Shown: positions 33,876 through 43,379, counted from the stretch's first letter. The stretch: DNA of 64,000 nt from Clostridiales bacterium (GCA_012514145.1 JAAZAV010000010.1:60988-124987), one strand, 5' to 3'. Made by a program: numbers and translations. The notes: a model not told the origin generated them from the letters alone.

Positions 33876-36147
33876 GAGCAATTTTCTCCGGCAGGATAGG
33901 CAATTCCCGGTACCAGTGACCGGTGGCGCGGTATATGGCGTGGGCAATGGCGGGGGCAGGGGTGTTGATAACTATCTCGCCTATGGATTTTGCGCCGAAA
34001 GGTCCGCTCTCCTCGTAGCTGGGGGCGAACTCAACATCAAGGCGTCCGGTCTCCAGTCGTGTAGGTATGCGGTACTGCAGTAAGGAGTTTTCGCTGAGCC
34101 TTCCCCGGTCGTCATATTGAATATTTTCGGTCAGCGCCATGCCGATAGCCTGAACCAGTCCGCCTTCGGTCTGAATGCGGGCGAGATTTGGGTTGATGAC
34201 GGTACCGCAGTCGACAACCGCTTTGTAGTTAAGGATATCGACAGTACCCGTTTCGGGGTCAAGCTCGATCTCCGCCATGCCCGCCATGAAGGGCGGGGGC
34301 GACACGGGGGATGAGTGGGAAGAGGTGGCTTCAAGGGCTATGTCGCTGCCGCACATGGATTTTACCGCTATATCCGCAAGCGACACCGACGCGGAGCCGT
34401 CGGCGCGAACTACCTGTCTGCCTTCGAATATCAGCTCGGAGACGGGGCAGTCAAGCATTTCGGCGGCGAGTGTGCATATCTTCTCTTTCAGCTCGATACA
34501 GGCTTTCTCCACCGCTCGTCCGGTTATATAGGTAGTTGCCGAGGCATATGAGCCCGAGTCATAGGGAGACGCGTCGGTATCGGCGCCGAATACCGCCACA
34601 TCGTCAACCGAGCAGTCCATGCATTCGGCGGTCATCTGGGCAAGGATTGTGTCGCATCCGGTTCCCATGTCGGCTGCGGCTATGCGCAGGACATAGAAGC
34701 CGTCTTCGCTTAACTTCACCGATGCTGAACCGACATCGACCCCGGCGATGCCCGAGCCCTGCATCGCCATAGCCACGCCGGCGGCGCGGATTTTGCCGTC
34801 TGATGTAAATCTGACGGGATATTTCTCATCCCAGCCGAAGGACTCGGCACAGCGCAGCATGCAGCGGTCAAGGGTGCACGCCGAAGCCGGCTCGTTCTGG
34901 TACGCGGGCATTATCTGACCCTCCCGCACCATATTCTTCATACGGATGGCAACCGGGTCGACACCCAGGTTTTCTGCCAACTCGCTGACGGTCGACTCGA
35001 CGGCGAAAATACCCTGTGTGGCGCCGTAGCCCCGATAAGCGCCCGACGACTGCACATTTGTATAGACAACGTCATATGAAAAACGGTAGGCTTCCAGTGC
35101 ACCGGTGTAGAGAGGTATGGATTTGCCGCCCGACAGTCCCACGGTGGTAGGACCGTGCTCACCGTAGGCGCCGGTGTTTGACAGGGTGTAGACATCCAGC
35201 GCCCGTATCCTGCCGTCACGGTCCGCACCCAGTTTAACGGTGACCTCCATCTCGTGGCGAGGAGAGCCGGCTGTCTGACATTCCTTCCGGGTGTATATCA
35301 TCTTGGCGGCGCGTCCGGTCTTCCAGGTTACAAAAGCGGGGTAAACTTCCGCAACAACCGTCTGTTTCGCGCCGAAACCGCCGCCGATGCGGGGCTTCTC
35401 CACATGTATCTTTGATTTCGGGATATCGAGAGCGTTGGCAAGGATGCGCCGGACATGGAACACCACCTGAGTGGAGCTTATGACATGGAGCCGCCCGAAA
35501 TGGTCGATCTCGGTGTAGGTTCGAAAGGTCTCCATCATCGCCTGGTGCACCGCCTTGGTGTGGAAGGTGCGCTCCATCACCACGTCACAGTCTGCGAAGA
35601 CCGCAGAAATATCGCCGCCCTGCTCTTCGCCCTTTGCGCAGAGGTTGCGCTTGTTGTCGGCGCCAACCTCGCACAGCGCATGCCAGTCCTCCTCGGGATG
35701 TACCAGCGTCTCGTTGTCGAGGGCTGCGCGGAAGTCGAGTATCGGAGGCAGTATCTCGTATTTTACACGGATGAGGCGAAGCGCGCGGTTCACCGCCCGC
35801 TCGTCCTCGCCCGCCACAATAGCCACCGCGTCGCCCACAAAGCGAAGCCGGCGGTCAAGGATCAGCCGGTCGTAGGGTGATGGTTCGGGATAGGTCTGTC
35901 CCGCCATGGTGAAGCGCTTTTGCGGCACGTCTTCCCAGGTGTAAACGGCGGCGATTCCCGGAACCTTCTTTGCAAATTCGGTGTTTATCCCGCTTATAAC
36001 AGCATGTGCGTGCGGACTGCGCAGCACCTTCACCACCAGGCAGTCGCGAGGTGTTATATCATCAAGATAGGCGGGTTTGCCGAGAAGGAGCTGCATCGCG
36101 TCCTTCTTGCGAACGCCCTTGCCCACCGATTTCAGTTCACGATTCAT
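33841..36147 (-). CDS. Xanthine dehydrogenase-family molybdopterin-binding subunit
   Basis: This is the large catalytic subunit of a molybdenum hydroxylase, 768 residues, which hydroxylates N-heterocycles or aldehydes using water and passes electrons to the partner FeS and FAD subunits. The cofactor-binding motifs are visible: GGGFGAKQ near residue 245, SSGAYRGYGATQG near 365, and the catalytic glutamate in GPFGAKSIGEIVI near 720. The CO dehydrogenase marker AYxCSFR is absent. The ATG used has GGAGG six bases upstream; an upstream TTG gives only five extra residues. The gene starts 11 bp after the FeS subunit gene. Purine hydroxylation is the common role in Clostridia, but substrate residues cannot be judged here. 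Confidence 0.9.
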   Translation of the reverse strand: MNRELKSVGKGVRKKDAMQLLLGKPAYLDDITPRDCLVVKVLRSPHAHAVISGINTEFAKKVPGIAAVYTWEDVPQKRFTMAGQTYPEPSPYDRLILDRRLRFVGDAVAIVAGEDERAVNRALRLIRVKYEILPPILDFRAALDNETLVHPEEDWHALCEVGADNKRNLCAKGEEQGGDISAVFADCDVVMERTFHTKAVHQAMMETFRTYTEIDHFGRLHVISSTQVVFHVRRILANALDIPKSKIHVEKPRIGGGFGAKQTVVAEVYPAFVTWKTGRAAKMIYTRKECQTAGSPRHEMEVTVKLGADRDGRIRALDVYTLSNTGAYGEHGPTTVGLSGGKSIPLYTGALEAYRFSYDVVYTNVQSSGAYRGYGATQGIFAVESTVSELAENLGVDPVAIRMKNMVREGQIMPAYQNEPASACTLDRCMLRCAESFGWDEKYPVRFTSDGKIRAAGVAMAMQGSGIAGVDVGSASVKLSEDGFYVLRIAAADMGTGCDTILAQMTAECMDCSVDDVAVFGADTDASPYDSGSYASATTYITGRAVEKACIELKEKICTLAAEMLDCPVSELIFEGRQVVRADGSASVSLADIAVKSMCGSDIALEATSSHSSPVSPPPFMAGMAEIELDPETGTVDILNYKAVVDCGTVINPNLARIQTEGGLVQAIGMALTENIQYDDRGRLSENSLLQYRIPTRLETGRLDVEFAPSYEESGPFGAKSIGEIVINTPAPAIAHAIYRATGHWYRELPILPEKIALDLLRDGKGGK

Positions 36148-36158
36148 AGCAGCCTCCG

Positions 36159-36623
36159 TCAAAGCTTTCCCGCCCTGCGGGCGTCAAGAAACGCGCGTAT
36201 GCCCCGGGTCTGCCCCTCGTAGCCGGAGCATCGGCAGAGGTTTCCCGCCAGGTATGCGCGGACCTCATCATCCGAGGGGTCGGGATTCTCGCGCAGAAGG
36301 GCTATGGTATTCATCACATATCCGGGATTGCAGAAGCCGCACTGCTCGGCGCCCTGGTCGGCGATGAAGCCCACAAACTCCGCCGCCTCGTCCTGCAATC
36401 CTTCCAGGGTTGTCACCGAGCGCCCGTCTGTCCGCACAGCCAGCACCGAGCAGGACAGCACCGGTTTTTCGTCAAGCAGAACGGTGCATAGCCCGCAGGA
36501 TGAGGTTTCACAGCCGCATTTCACGCTTGGACAGCCGCGCTCACGCAGAAAATCAAGGAGAATTGTGTCGGGCGGCACATCCGCGGTTATTTTCTTATTA
36601 TTAAGTGTGAGTGTTATTTCCAT
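36159..36623 (-). CDS. (2Fe-2S)-binding subunit of the molybdenum hydroxylase
   Basis: The 154-residue small subunit carries two [2Fe-2S] clusters between the molybdenum and FAD sites. The plant-ferredoxin-type cluster cysteines are in CPSVKCGCETSSCGLC and the later LSC (about residues 30-65); the alpha-helical domain holds CGFCNPG and LAGNLCRCSGYEG (about 97-140). The first cluster motif reads KCGCETSSCGLC rather than the common GCGxGxCGAC, a small deviation that keeps the cysteines. Its start overlaps the FAD-subunit stop, so the two are coupled. Confidence 0.92.
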   Translation of the reverse strand: MEITLTLNNKKITADVPPDTILLDFLRERGCPSVKCGCETSSCGLCTVLLDEKPVLSCSVLAVRTDGRSVTTLEGLQDEAAEFVGFIADQGAEQCGFCNPGYVMNTIALLRENPDPSDDEVRAYLAGNLCRCSGYEGQTRGIRAFLDARRAGKL

Positions 36624-37453
36624 CAGATTACCTCCGGGTTCGGCTTCCCGCTCCGGATGCCCCCATCCGCCGATTTGGCAAATACTTCGTCAACCGCCCG
36701 TCGTACAATAACACGGCAGAGATGCTGCCGGTATTCCTCCGAAGCGCGTTTGTTTGAAGCGAATATCAGGCTGCCGGCAGTCCTTTCGGCTATTGTCTCG
36801 GACTCATTATCCTGAGCGATGTCAAATAAACAGACCGACGCCCGCAGGGGACGGGCGCCCACCGCCACGCTGAGCCTGCCGCCATTGAGCGCCGCACAGA
36901 CATTCAGCACCGGGAAATCGGTCTTCTGATTGCGTTGTGCCTTGTATGACACAACGGTGTTTTCCTTCGGAATATGTATGCAGGTTAAAATATCTCTTTC
37001 TTTTGACTTTAACATGCCGGCTCTGCAGAACTCGGACAACGGCATCACGCCGCCTTTATATAGCTCCACAGAGGCGTTGAGAGCAAGAAACAGAGTTATA
37101 ATGTCGGAAAACCCATACCGCCCGAAAACGCTGCCCCCGACCGTCGCCAGGTTGCGGAACTGTACCCCGACAATGGGCGAAAGCGCGCCGCGCAGTGCAA
37201 AATCGGTCAATTCGTTCAGACCGGTATGGGTCTCTAATTCTCGCAGAGTTGCATAGGCGCCGATTCGGTATGCGTCGTCCGTTTCCTCGACTTTATCAAG
37301 TCCGAGCGCGGACAGGTCGATTGCCGTGCCGATGCGGCGGTTACCGAGGCGCAGCCACATCATACCGCCGAGTATGACGCTGTTTTTCTTCTGCGCCGCC
37401 TCGTACGCCTCTTCGAGCGTCTCGGGGCGCAGATATCTGTCAATTGTCAGCAT
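36623..37453 (-). CDS. FAD-binding subunit of the molybdenum hydroxylase
   Basis: This 276-residue FAD-binding subunit of the CoxM/XdhB type passes electrons from the FeS clusters to NAD+ or another acceptor. The dinucleotide-binding segment is ILGGMMWLRLGNRRIGTAID (about 28-47) and the flavin-contacting NLATVGGSVFGRYGFSD lies near 105, with the usual C-terminal domain. The start at 37453 is preceded by AAGGAA and gives the typical beginning MLTIDRYLRPETLEEAY; an open frame further upstream lacks support. It follows the ABC ATPase stop by 10 bp, tying the hydroxylase to the importer operon. Confidence 0.88.
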   Translation of the reverse strand: MLTIDRYLRPETLEEAYEAAQKKNSVILGGMMWLRLGNRRIGTAIDLSALGLDKVEETDDAYRIGAYATLRELETHTGLNELTDFALRGALSPIVGVQFRNLATVGGSVFGRYGFSDIITLFLALNASVELYKGGVMPLSEFCRAGMLKSKERDILTCIHIPKENTVVSYKAQRNQKTDFPVLNVCAALNGGRLSVAVGARPLRASVCLFDIAQDNESETIAERTAGSLIFASNKRASEEYRQHLCRVIVRRAVDEVFAKSADGGIRSGKPNPEVI

Positions 37454-37463
37454 AAAATTTCCT

Positions 37464-38294
37464 TCATATTTCTTGCTGTTGCGGACACATATATGTTCCT
37501 TCGTCATAGCAGAACAGCGGTTCCCGGTTCAGTCTCAACCGCGGATAGAGCCGCCGCAATGAGTTTTCAAGTTCGTCAAAATCGGTGGTTCCGCGGTCGA
37601 TGAGCCGCTGAATTGTTCCCTCTCGCATGAGGCAAAGGACATCTCCGTGTCTCAGGGCGAGTGTCGGGTCGTGCAGCACCGCCAGTATGATCTTCCTTTT
37701 ACCGGCGAGTTCGTGCAGCATGGAGAAAAACGCGCCGGTGTTGTTGAAGTCCAGCGCCGAAGCCGGCTCGTCAAATAGTATCACCGGGGTATCCTGCACC
37801 GCCGCCCTCAGGAGGGAGATAAGCTGCCGCTCTCCCGCGCTCATGGCTGTCAGCTCCCGCCCCAGCAGTTCGGTTATGCCGAAGGAGTCGGCGAGGGAGT
37901 ATATCTTCTCATAGTCGGAAGCGGCAAGTCTGCCGAATATGCCGCGCGAGACGTAAAACGCCGTCTCTACCCGGTCAAGGCCGCAGAGCCCGGGGACAGC
38001 CGTATGCTCCTGCGGCATGGTGGTCACAAGGGAAGCCCGTCGGCGGACCTCCAATGTGCTGAGGTCAACCGTCCCTTCTTCGCCGTCCTCGCCGTCCTCG
38101 TATATTATCCGTCCGGCGGTGAGTGGAACGCTCCCCTGTATAGCCCGAAGCAGGGTGGTTTTGCCGCAGCCGTTTCCGCCCAGGATGACTGTTATTTTCC
38201 CGGCGTCAGCGATAAGGCTGAGACTGCGCAGAACATCGGGTCTGCCGGCGCCGTAGCCCGCGGCGATACCCTCGACACAAAGCCGTCTGCCCAT
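37464..38294 (-). CDS. FecE/BtuD-type ABC importer ATPase
   Basis: The 276-residue nucleotide-binding protein of a type II importer has Walker A GGNGCGKTT near residue 40, signature MSAGERQLISLLRA (in place of LSGGQ), Walker B PVILFDEPASALD and the H-loop AVLHDP. An acidic insert, EDGEDGEEG, lies near residue 70. The ATG follows the permease stop by one base. Type II ATPases of this class energise uptake of siderophores, haem, cobalamin or, in the MolABC branch, molybdate and tungstate. The position directly before molybdenum-hydroxylase genes favours the last; this is inference. Confidence 0.88.
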   Translation of the reverse strand: MGRRLCVEGIAAGYGAGRPDVLRSLSLIADAGKITVILGGNGCGKTTLLRAIQGSVPLTAGRIIYEDGEDGEEGTVDLSTLEVRRRASLVTTMPQEHTAVPGLCGLDRVETAFYVSRGIFGRLAASDYEKIYSLADSFGITELLGRELTAMSAGERQLISLLRAAVQDTPVILFDEPASALDFNNTGAFFSMLHELAGKRKIILAVLHDPTLALRHGDVLCLMREGTIQRLIDRGTTDFDELENSLRRLYPRLRLNREPLFCYDEGTYMCPQQQEI

Positions 38295-38295
38295 G

Positions 38296-39300
38296 TCAGG
38301 TACCCTCCCGCCGTCTGCGGCATAGCAGCACCACAAGCACCGGCACTCCCGCCGCCACCGTGAAGATGCTGACGGGAAGTTCGGCGCCGCCGCCAAGTGA
38401 GCGGGCGGCAAGATCGGCAGCCGTCAGAATCGAAGCTCCAACCGCTCCGCAAAGGGGAAGAAAAGCACGGCTGCGCCTGCCGTAGAGAAAGTGAGTAATG
38501 TGGGGCGCTATCAGCCCGACAAAGCCGATGACGCCGGTAACCGATACCGACGCCGATACAGCCAGTGTTGCAGCGGAGAGCAGCAATGCGCGCCAGGGAC
38601 GGGGTGAGAGTCCCGCCGCCCGGCATTCCTCGTCACCCAAAGCCAGCATGGTGAGCGGCCGCCGAAGCAGAAGCATAAGAGCAATCACGGGCAGCGAAAG
38701 CGCCGCCAGTGGGTATGCCTTCACCGAGGACACCGCGGCAAGTGAGCCCATTGTCCAGAAGTCGATGGCGGAAAGCTGCCGCTCGGGATCGGCGAGGGTT
38801 TTGAGCACCATAAGCCCGGCGCTGCATAGAGCCGATATGACAATGCCCGACAGCACATAACTTCCGGTTCGCTCGCCCCCCGCGCGGTTTACAAGAAGCA
38901 GTACCAGCACCAGTGACATGATGCCGCCGAAAAAGGCAAATCCCATGCGCTGAAAGGAACCGCCGATACCCAATACTATGGCAAGCGCCGCTCCGAAGGA
39001 AGCACCCGATGCGACACCCGTCAGGTCGGGAGATGCAAGGGGATTGGAGAAGATCAGCTGATATACGCCGCCGCTCACTCCGAGTATAAAGCCGGACAGC
39101 AGCGCCGTTATCGTACGCGGAAAGCGAAGCCCCCAGAACACCCGAGTCACAAGCGACTGCTTATCGGACGGCATAAACAACTCGCCGAGTATAGTCGGCA
39201 CATCCGATAGTTTCAGGGGATAGCTGCCGGTCACAAGCGACAGCGCCGCCAGCAGGAAAAGTACAGGCGGGAGGACGAAAAATAATGTTCTTCGCCGCAT
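38296..39300 (-). CDS. FecCD/BtuC-type ABC importer permease
   Basis: This 334-residue permease of about ten helices belongs to the FecCD/BtuC family. Recognisable segments include FPRTITALLSGFILGVSGGV, NPLASPDLTGVASGASFGAA and the cytoplasmic coupling region GFVGLIAPHITHFLYGRRSR. The length matches the family. It starts 18 bp after the binding-protein gene, with a distant AAGGA as possible binding site, and is coupled to the ATPase gene downstream. The transported compound is set by the binding protein; no substrate marker can be read from the helices. Confidence 0.9.
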   Translation of the reverse strand: MRRRTLFFVLPPVLFLLAALSLVTGSYPLKLSDVPTILGELFMPSDKQSLVTRVFWGLRFPRTITALLSGFILGVSGGVYQLIFSNPLASPDLTGVASGASFGAALAIVLGIGGSFQRMGFAFFGGIMSLVLVLLLVNRAGGERTGSYVLSGIVISALCSAGLMVLKTLADPERQLSAIDFWTMGSLAAVSSVKAYPLAALSLPVIALMLLLRRPLTMLALGDEECRAAGLSPRPWRALLLSAATLAVSASVSVTGVIGFVGLIAPHITHFLYGRRSRAFLPLCGAVGASILTAADLAARSLGGGAELPVSIFTVAAGVPVLVVLLCRRRREGT

Positions 39301-39318
39301 TTTTACAATATAATATCC

Positions 39319-40323
39319 TTATTTAAGTAGAGCCGCGTCGGGCTTGAAGTTATAGAAGGTTTCATAGAAAGCCGCCGCATCCGAGGCGAAATTATCCTGC
39401 GTGTAAAGAGTCGGGTGAAGCACGGAGGTCAGCCACATGGCGCCGACTATGCCGGAGGGGATGGGGGAGTCCCATTCCTCGATGCCCGAGGGCATTTTGT
39501 AAACCGCGCTGTTCTTCACTGCGGCAAGTGCGGAAAGCTGCTTGTCGGCAATAATGTCTTCGGCGGTATATTCCGCGCCTGCGGGGATAATTATAACATC
39601 CGGGTTATAGGCGAGTATCGTCTCATAGGAGACCTCTGTCCAGTAATTTCCTTCGAGTCCGGCGGCGGCGTTCTCGCCTCCCGCGAGCCCTATGAGGAAA
39701 CTCTGATACATGCCGGCGGGGGCGGTAGTCAGATATGACGAGTTGCCGCCCATGTAGACCTTTGGAGCCTTGACGCCGTCTGTGAGTTTCGTGAGATCAG
39801 CCATCTTGTTCTCATAGTATTTGATAAGCTCGTCGGCTTTCTTCGACGCGCCGCACGCTTCTCCAATGAGCGACAGCATACCGCAGAGCGCTTCATGGCT
39901 CTCGGGGTTTACCAAAATCACATTAAAACCCAGTCCGGTCAGGGTCTCGGCGGCTTCCGCAAGCTTTACCGGCATTATGACAAGGTCAGGCTCAAGAGAG
40001 GCTATAAGCTCTACATTGGACTCCTTCATAGTGCCGACTGCGGGCAGCTCAAGGAATCCGGGCGCCGCAAAACCATATATCGGCCGGGTGTCCGCCTTGT
40101 TCTCGATGCCCACAAGGCGGTCGGACAGACCAAGCGCCATTACGGCATAGGAAGACACATAGTAGCAGCTTACGATTTTCTCAACCTTATCCTCTATTGT
40201 GACGCTGCGCCCTGCCTGGTCGACGAGGGTAAAGGGACCCTTGGGCGCGTCCTCTCCGCAGGTCGCAAAGCAGGCAAGAAGTACGCACAATACTAACATC
40301 AGGGCGATAAGTTTTTTAAACAT
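39319..40323 (-). CDS. Type II ABC importer binding lipoprotein (FecB/BtuF/MolA-like)
   Basis: This 334-residue class-III binding protein has a lipoprotein signal (LLACFATCGED; either cysteine could be acylated). The mature protein has the two-lobed pattern joined by one long helix: TLVDQAGRSVTIEDKVEKIV, LGLSDRLVGIENKAD, SLEPDLVIMP and YNPDVIIIP. The family binds iron chelates, haem, cobalamin or oxyanions. MolA of Haemophilus is a known molybdate member served by a BtuCD-type importer, and the operon with molybdenum-hydroxylase genes makes that the leading guess. GAGG lies upstream of the start. It is the first gene of a six-gene operon running to 33841. Confidence 0.88.
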   Translation of the reverse strand: MFKKLIALMLVLCVLLACFATCGEDAPKGPFTLVDQAGRSVTIEDKVEKIVSCYYVSSYAVMALGLSDRLVGIENKADTRPIYGFAAPGFLELPAVGTMKESNVELIASLEPDLVIMPVKLAEAAETLTGLGFNVILVNPESHEALCGMLSLIGEACGASKKADELIKYYENKMADLTKLTDGVKAPKVYMGGNSSYLTTAPAGMYQSFLIGLAGGENAAAGLEGNYWTEVSYETILAYNPDVIIIPAGAEYTAEDIIADKQLSALAAVKNSAVYKMPSGIEEWDSPIPSGIVGAMWLTSVLHPTLYTQDNFASDAAAFYETFYNFKPDAALLK

Positions 40324-40359
40324 TTAATTATACCTCGGAAAGTGTATTTTACGAAAATC

Positions 40360-40388
40360 ATGATATCACATCACTGTGGTTTTGTCAA
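40360..40388 (-). promoter_or_regulatory. Sigma-A promoter of the importer/hydroxylase operon
   Basis: On the minus strand TTGACA and TATCAT are separated by 17 bases. A divergent promoter for the next solute-binding gene lies 45 bp away. Confidence 0.8.
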
Positions 40389-40432
40389 ACGGTTTTATTC
40401 TGACATGCAGCGTGAATTGATGTTATTTGGTG

Positions 40433-40461
40433 TTGAATCATATTGGGGCTTATGATAGAAT
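40433..40461 (+). promoter_or_regulatory. Probable sigma-A promoter of solute-binding protein gene E
   Basis: TTGAAT and TAGAAT are separated by 17 bases, about 45 bp before the start codon. Confidence 0.6.
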
Positions 40462-40504
40462 ACAGGTGACGGCATATCATAAACCGGATACAAGGAGAAA
40501 GATT

Positions 40505-41965
40505 ATGAGAAAGCGATTTCCGGCGGCAATATCTGTATTTCTTTTGGCTGCGGTATTGTTCGCGTGCGGTTCAGGCGGCGATACGCAGGCATCAACGGAT
40601 GACGTTTCAGACTCCGTGTCGGACACCGCAACGACCGAAGAGAGCCTGTTCAAAATTCCCCGGGAAGACCACGACGGACGCGACTTTACCATTCTTGTTC
40701 CCACCGATTACGCGTATGAATTCCCGGAAGAAACCGACGGCGAGGTTATGAACGATATCCTTTTTGACCGCAACGCGCAGGCGGAGGATTATTTCGGGAT
40801 CAATATCATATGCAGATTTGAGCCGGGACACTGGGATTCGAAGGAAACCTACAATAAACTGATTTCCGAGGCGGTATTGGCGGGAGATTCGGTTTACGAT
40901 CTCACCGGGGGAATGATATCGTGTACCGTGCCCGCCTTTATGCAGGGCATCTTTGCCGACATAAATCAATACCCGGATATTGATCTTGACAATCCCTGGT
41001 GGTTTGAGGGGCTTCGCGAGGATCTGAGCATCAACCGGCGTCTCTGGTTTGTCGTGGGCGACGCTTCGATAAGCGTATACAAAAACGCGGTGGTGACCTA
41101 TTTCAATAAGCAGGTTCTCGAGGATCACAATCTTGAGGACCCATATGCTCTGACCCGTGAGGGCAGCTGGACCATGGAGAAGCTGCTGCAGATGTCCGAG
41201 GCGGTACTTGCCGACCTTAACGGCGACTCGGTTATAAAACCCGACGACGACCGGATTGGCTGCTACCTGCAGGATGTGCCGCTGAGACTTGCGGGCAATG
41301 CTTTTGACGTCCGCATCTTCGATCTTGACAGCGACGGCAAGGTCGTTCGCAACACTGGAGTGATGGAACGGCTGATTGAAGCCTACGAATACACAAAGCT
41401 GTTCTTCGAGGTGGATTATCTGTACGACAACGAAGCCGCGGTGGATTTCATGCAGATTGTATCCACCCTTGCCGAGGACAGGGCACTGTTCCACATCTCC
41501 TATCTCTATGTAACCGAAAGCGACATCATGCGCAACATGAAATCCGATTTCGGTATCCTGCCCTATCCAAAGCTCAACGAGGAGCAGGAATCTCACATCA
41601 CACCCATAGCCACCTCCACAAACCTGCTGTTCATCCCGCTGACCGCTTCCGATATCCCGCTGACCTGCCGGGTCGCCGAAGCCTTCGGTTATTTCAACAT
41701 GACGCAGACGGTGCCGGCTTACTATGAGGTAGCTCTGCAGGAGAAGTATACGCGCGATAACGAGGTTCGTGATATGCTGTCGCTCATTCGCGGTTCGATG
41801 CGGCTCTCCTTCGACTGCTGTTACGGCACCACCTTCCAGCTCAACGGCGGCATGTCCAACCCCGGTACGCTGCTCGCTTTCGCGAAGAAAGATATGGCGT
41901 CCTTCTATGAATCCAAGGTTGCGGCGTGGGATGTCTTTGTGGAAAAGCTGAATGCCATCGAATAA
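40505..41965 (+). CDS. Orphan extracellular solute-binding lipoprotein E
   Basis: This 486-residue family-1 sugar-type binding protein has lipobox VLFACGSGG at about residue 21. It shares with its five paralogues the EF-hand-like loop DLNGDSVIKPDDDRIG, the GSWTMEKLLQM segment and, near the end, KYTRDNEVRDMLSLI. AAGGAG precedes the ATG; a longer open frame upstream has no binding site and would lose the signal peptide. It lies 13 bp before a GH20-type gene, the clearest link in this window between a binding protein and a glycosidase: the imported sugar is likely a HexNAc-containing oligosaccharide. No permease is adjacent. Confidence 0.88.
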   Translation: MRKRFPAAISVFLLAAVLFACGSGGDTQASTDDVSDSVSDTATTEESLFKIPREDHDGRDFTILVPTDYAYEFPEETDGEVMNDILFDRNAQAEDYFGINIICRFEPGHWDSKETYNKLISEAVLAGDSVYDLTGGMISCTVPAFMQGIFADINQYPDIDLDNPWWFEGLREDLSINRRLWFVVGDASISVYKNAVVTYFNKQVLEDHNLEDPYALTREGSWTMEKLLQMSEAVLADLNGDSVIKPDDDRIGCYLQDVPLRLAGNAFDVRIFDLDSDGKVVRNTGVMERLIEAYEYTKLFFEVDYLYDNEAAVDFMQIVSTLAEDRALFHISYLYVTESDIMRNMKSDFGILPYPKLNEEQESHITPIATSTNLLFIPLTASDIPLTCRVAEAFGYFNMTQTVPAYYEVALQEKYTRDNEVRDMLSLIRGSMRLSFDCCYGTTFQLNGGMSNPGTLLAFAKKDMASFYESKVAAWDVFVEKLNAIE

Positions 41966-41978
41966 AAGGAGCAGTTAT

Positions 41979-43379
41979 ATGAATCACTATATAATCAATA
42001 CACCGCGCACCATACATCTGCCGGAATCCGCATCAAATCCGGTGATTACCGAGATTCTCGGACGATATACCCGCGGTCTGCCATGGCAGGCTGAGTATGA
42101 CAGCGAAGATTTTGTAATAAGTATCGGCAGCGTTTTGCCGATGGAGCTTGAGGACGGCGAATTCGTGCTGAAGGTAGCTAAAGAGGGTGTATATATCGCC
42201 GGACGGAATTATGACGGTATGATGCGCGGTTTATTCGCCTTTCTCGAGCGGATTGTCTGTTTTGACAAGCTGCTGTATAAAGCCGAGTGCTGCGAGCTGC
42301 GCGAGTCGCCCGCCATGGGATTCAGGGGAGTGCATTTATGCATATTTCCAGAGACTTCGATTGTTTTTCTTGAGAAATGCATACGAACGGCTGCGGCATC
42401 ACGCTATTCCCATGTGATACTTGAGTTCTGGGGCACCATAAGACTGGACAGTTTCCCCGAGATGGCCTGGCCTTTCGCGTTTGGCAAGGAGGAGATACGC
42501 GGCATAATTGAGCGCGGCAGGGCGCTGGGACTGGAATTTATCCCAATGCTGCAGCATCTCGGGCATGCGGCGATGGCGAGACAGGGGGCAAGCGGCAAGC
42601 ATGTGGTGCTTGACCAATTCCCTGAGCTGGAATATCTGTATCTGCCCGGCTTTTACGGCTGGGTCTGGGATTATCGCAAGCCGGCAGTTCGCGGACTGCT
42701 GCGGAACATTCGTGACGAGCTGTGTGAGCTTTGCGGTGACGGCAGGTGGTTCATGCTGGGCTGCGACGAGGCGGACGATCTCGGTCACGGACCCGATTCA
42801 CTTGAGGTAGCAGCCGAACTATGTGAATTTCTCAACGGAATTCAGGAGGATCTGGCGTCAAAGGGCAGACGGGCTGTTATGTGGGGCGACATGCTGCTCT
42901 GTGCCGCCGACATGCCTATAGAAAACCGCGCAGCCGGGGAGTATTACAGCGCCAACTCGAGCCGCGAATTCTCGCAAGCAATGCTGAACGGCTTAAGCAG
43001 GGATATTGTGATAGCCGACTGGCAGTATGAAATAGTGACCGACAAGATTTGGCAGTCCTCCGGCATATTCAGCAAACAGGGCTTCGAGGTTATATGCTGC
43101 TCATTCAGCAATCAGGCAAACTATGACACGGCGCTGAACACAATAAAGGCATATAATCTGACCGGTTTCATGAAAACTACCTGGCATACGATTAACCGCC
43201 AGATTCCTCATTTGGTATACGTGGGCGAGATGATGTGGTACGGGCGGCGGGTATCGGACTACGGCAAGGTCTGTTCAAAGAGTACCGATATCTTCCGTAA
43301 GGTCATGCCCTGTCCCGACTATGAGAATGCCGGCTGGTCAAAAATCCAGATAGGCCCCGGCGCGAACGTGCTTGCATAG
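41979..43379 (+). CDS. GH20-type beta-N-acetylhexosaminidase-like enzyme 1
   Basis: This 466-residue cytoplasmic glycosidase has a small N-terminal alpha/beta domain ending near residue 110, then a TIM barrel. GH20 uses substrate-assisted catalysis with an Asp-Glu pair, here in WFMLGCDEADDLG near residue 264. Flanking marks are FRGVHLCIFPETS, ILEFWGTIRLD, EFIPMLQHLGH and RAVMWGDMLL. It has no signal peptide. The barrel segments differ noticeably from classic GH20 (the usual HxGGDE is GCDE), so activity on other N-acetyl sugars or none is possible. AAAGGAG precedes the ATG, and it shares an operon with binding protein E. Confidence 0.78.
   Translation: MNHYIINTPRTIHLPESASNPVITEILGRYTRGLPWQAEYDSEDFVISIGSVLPMELEDGEFVLKVAKEGVYIAGRNYDGMMRGLFAFLERIVCFDKLLYKAECCELRESPAMGFRGVHLCIFPETSIVFLEKCIRTAAASRYSHVILEFWGTIRLDSFPEMAWPFAFGKEEIRGIIERGRALGLEFIPMLQHLGHAAMARQGASGKHVVLDQFPELEYLYLPGFYGWVWDYRKPAVRGLLRNIRDELCELCGDGRWFMLGCDEADDLGHGPDSLEVAAELCEFLNGIQEDLASKGRRAVMWGDMLLCAADMPIENRAAGEYYSANSSREFSQAMLNGLSRDIVIADWQYEIVTDKIWQSSGIFSKQGFEVICCSFSNQANYDTALNTIKAYNLTGFMKTTWHTINRQIPHLVYVGEMMWYGRRVSDYGKVCSKSTDIFRKVMPCPDYENAGWSKIQIGPGANVLA

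Noticed and set aside
33841..36147. Aerobic CO dehydrogenase large subunit
   Set aside because: The AYxCSFR active-site loop is absent; the sequence reads AYRGYGATQ, and the genome type suggests an anaerobe.
37464..40323. Assignment of the importer as a siderophore system
   Set aside because: The protein family allows it, but the operon partner genes are molybdenum enzymes and no iron-box-like site was seen; kept only as an alternative.
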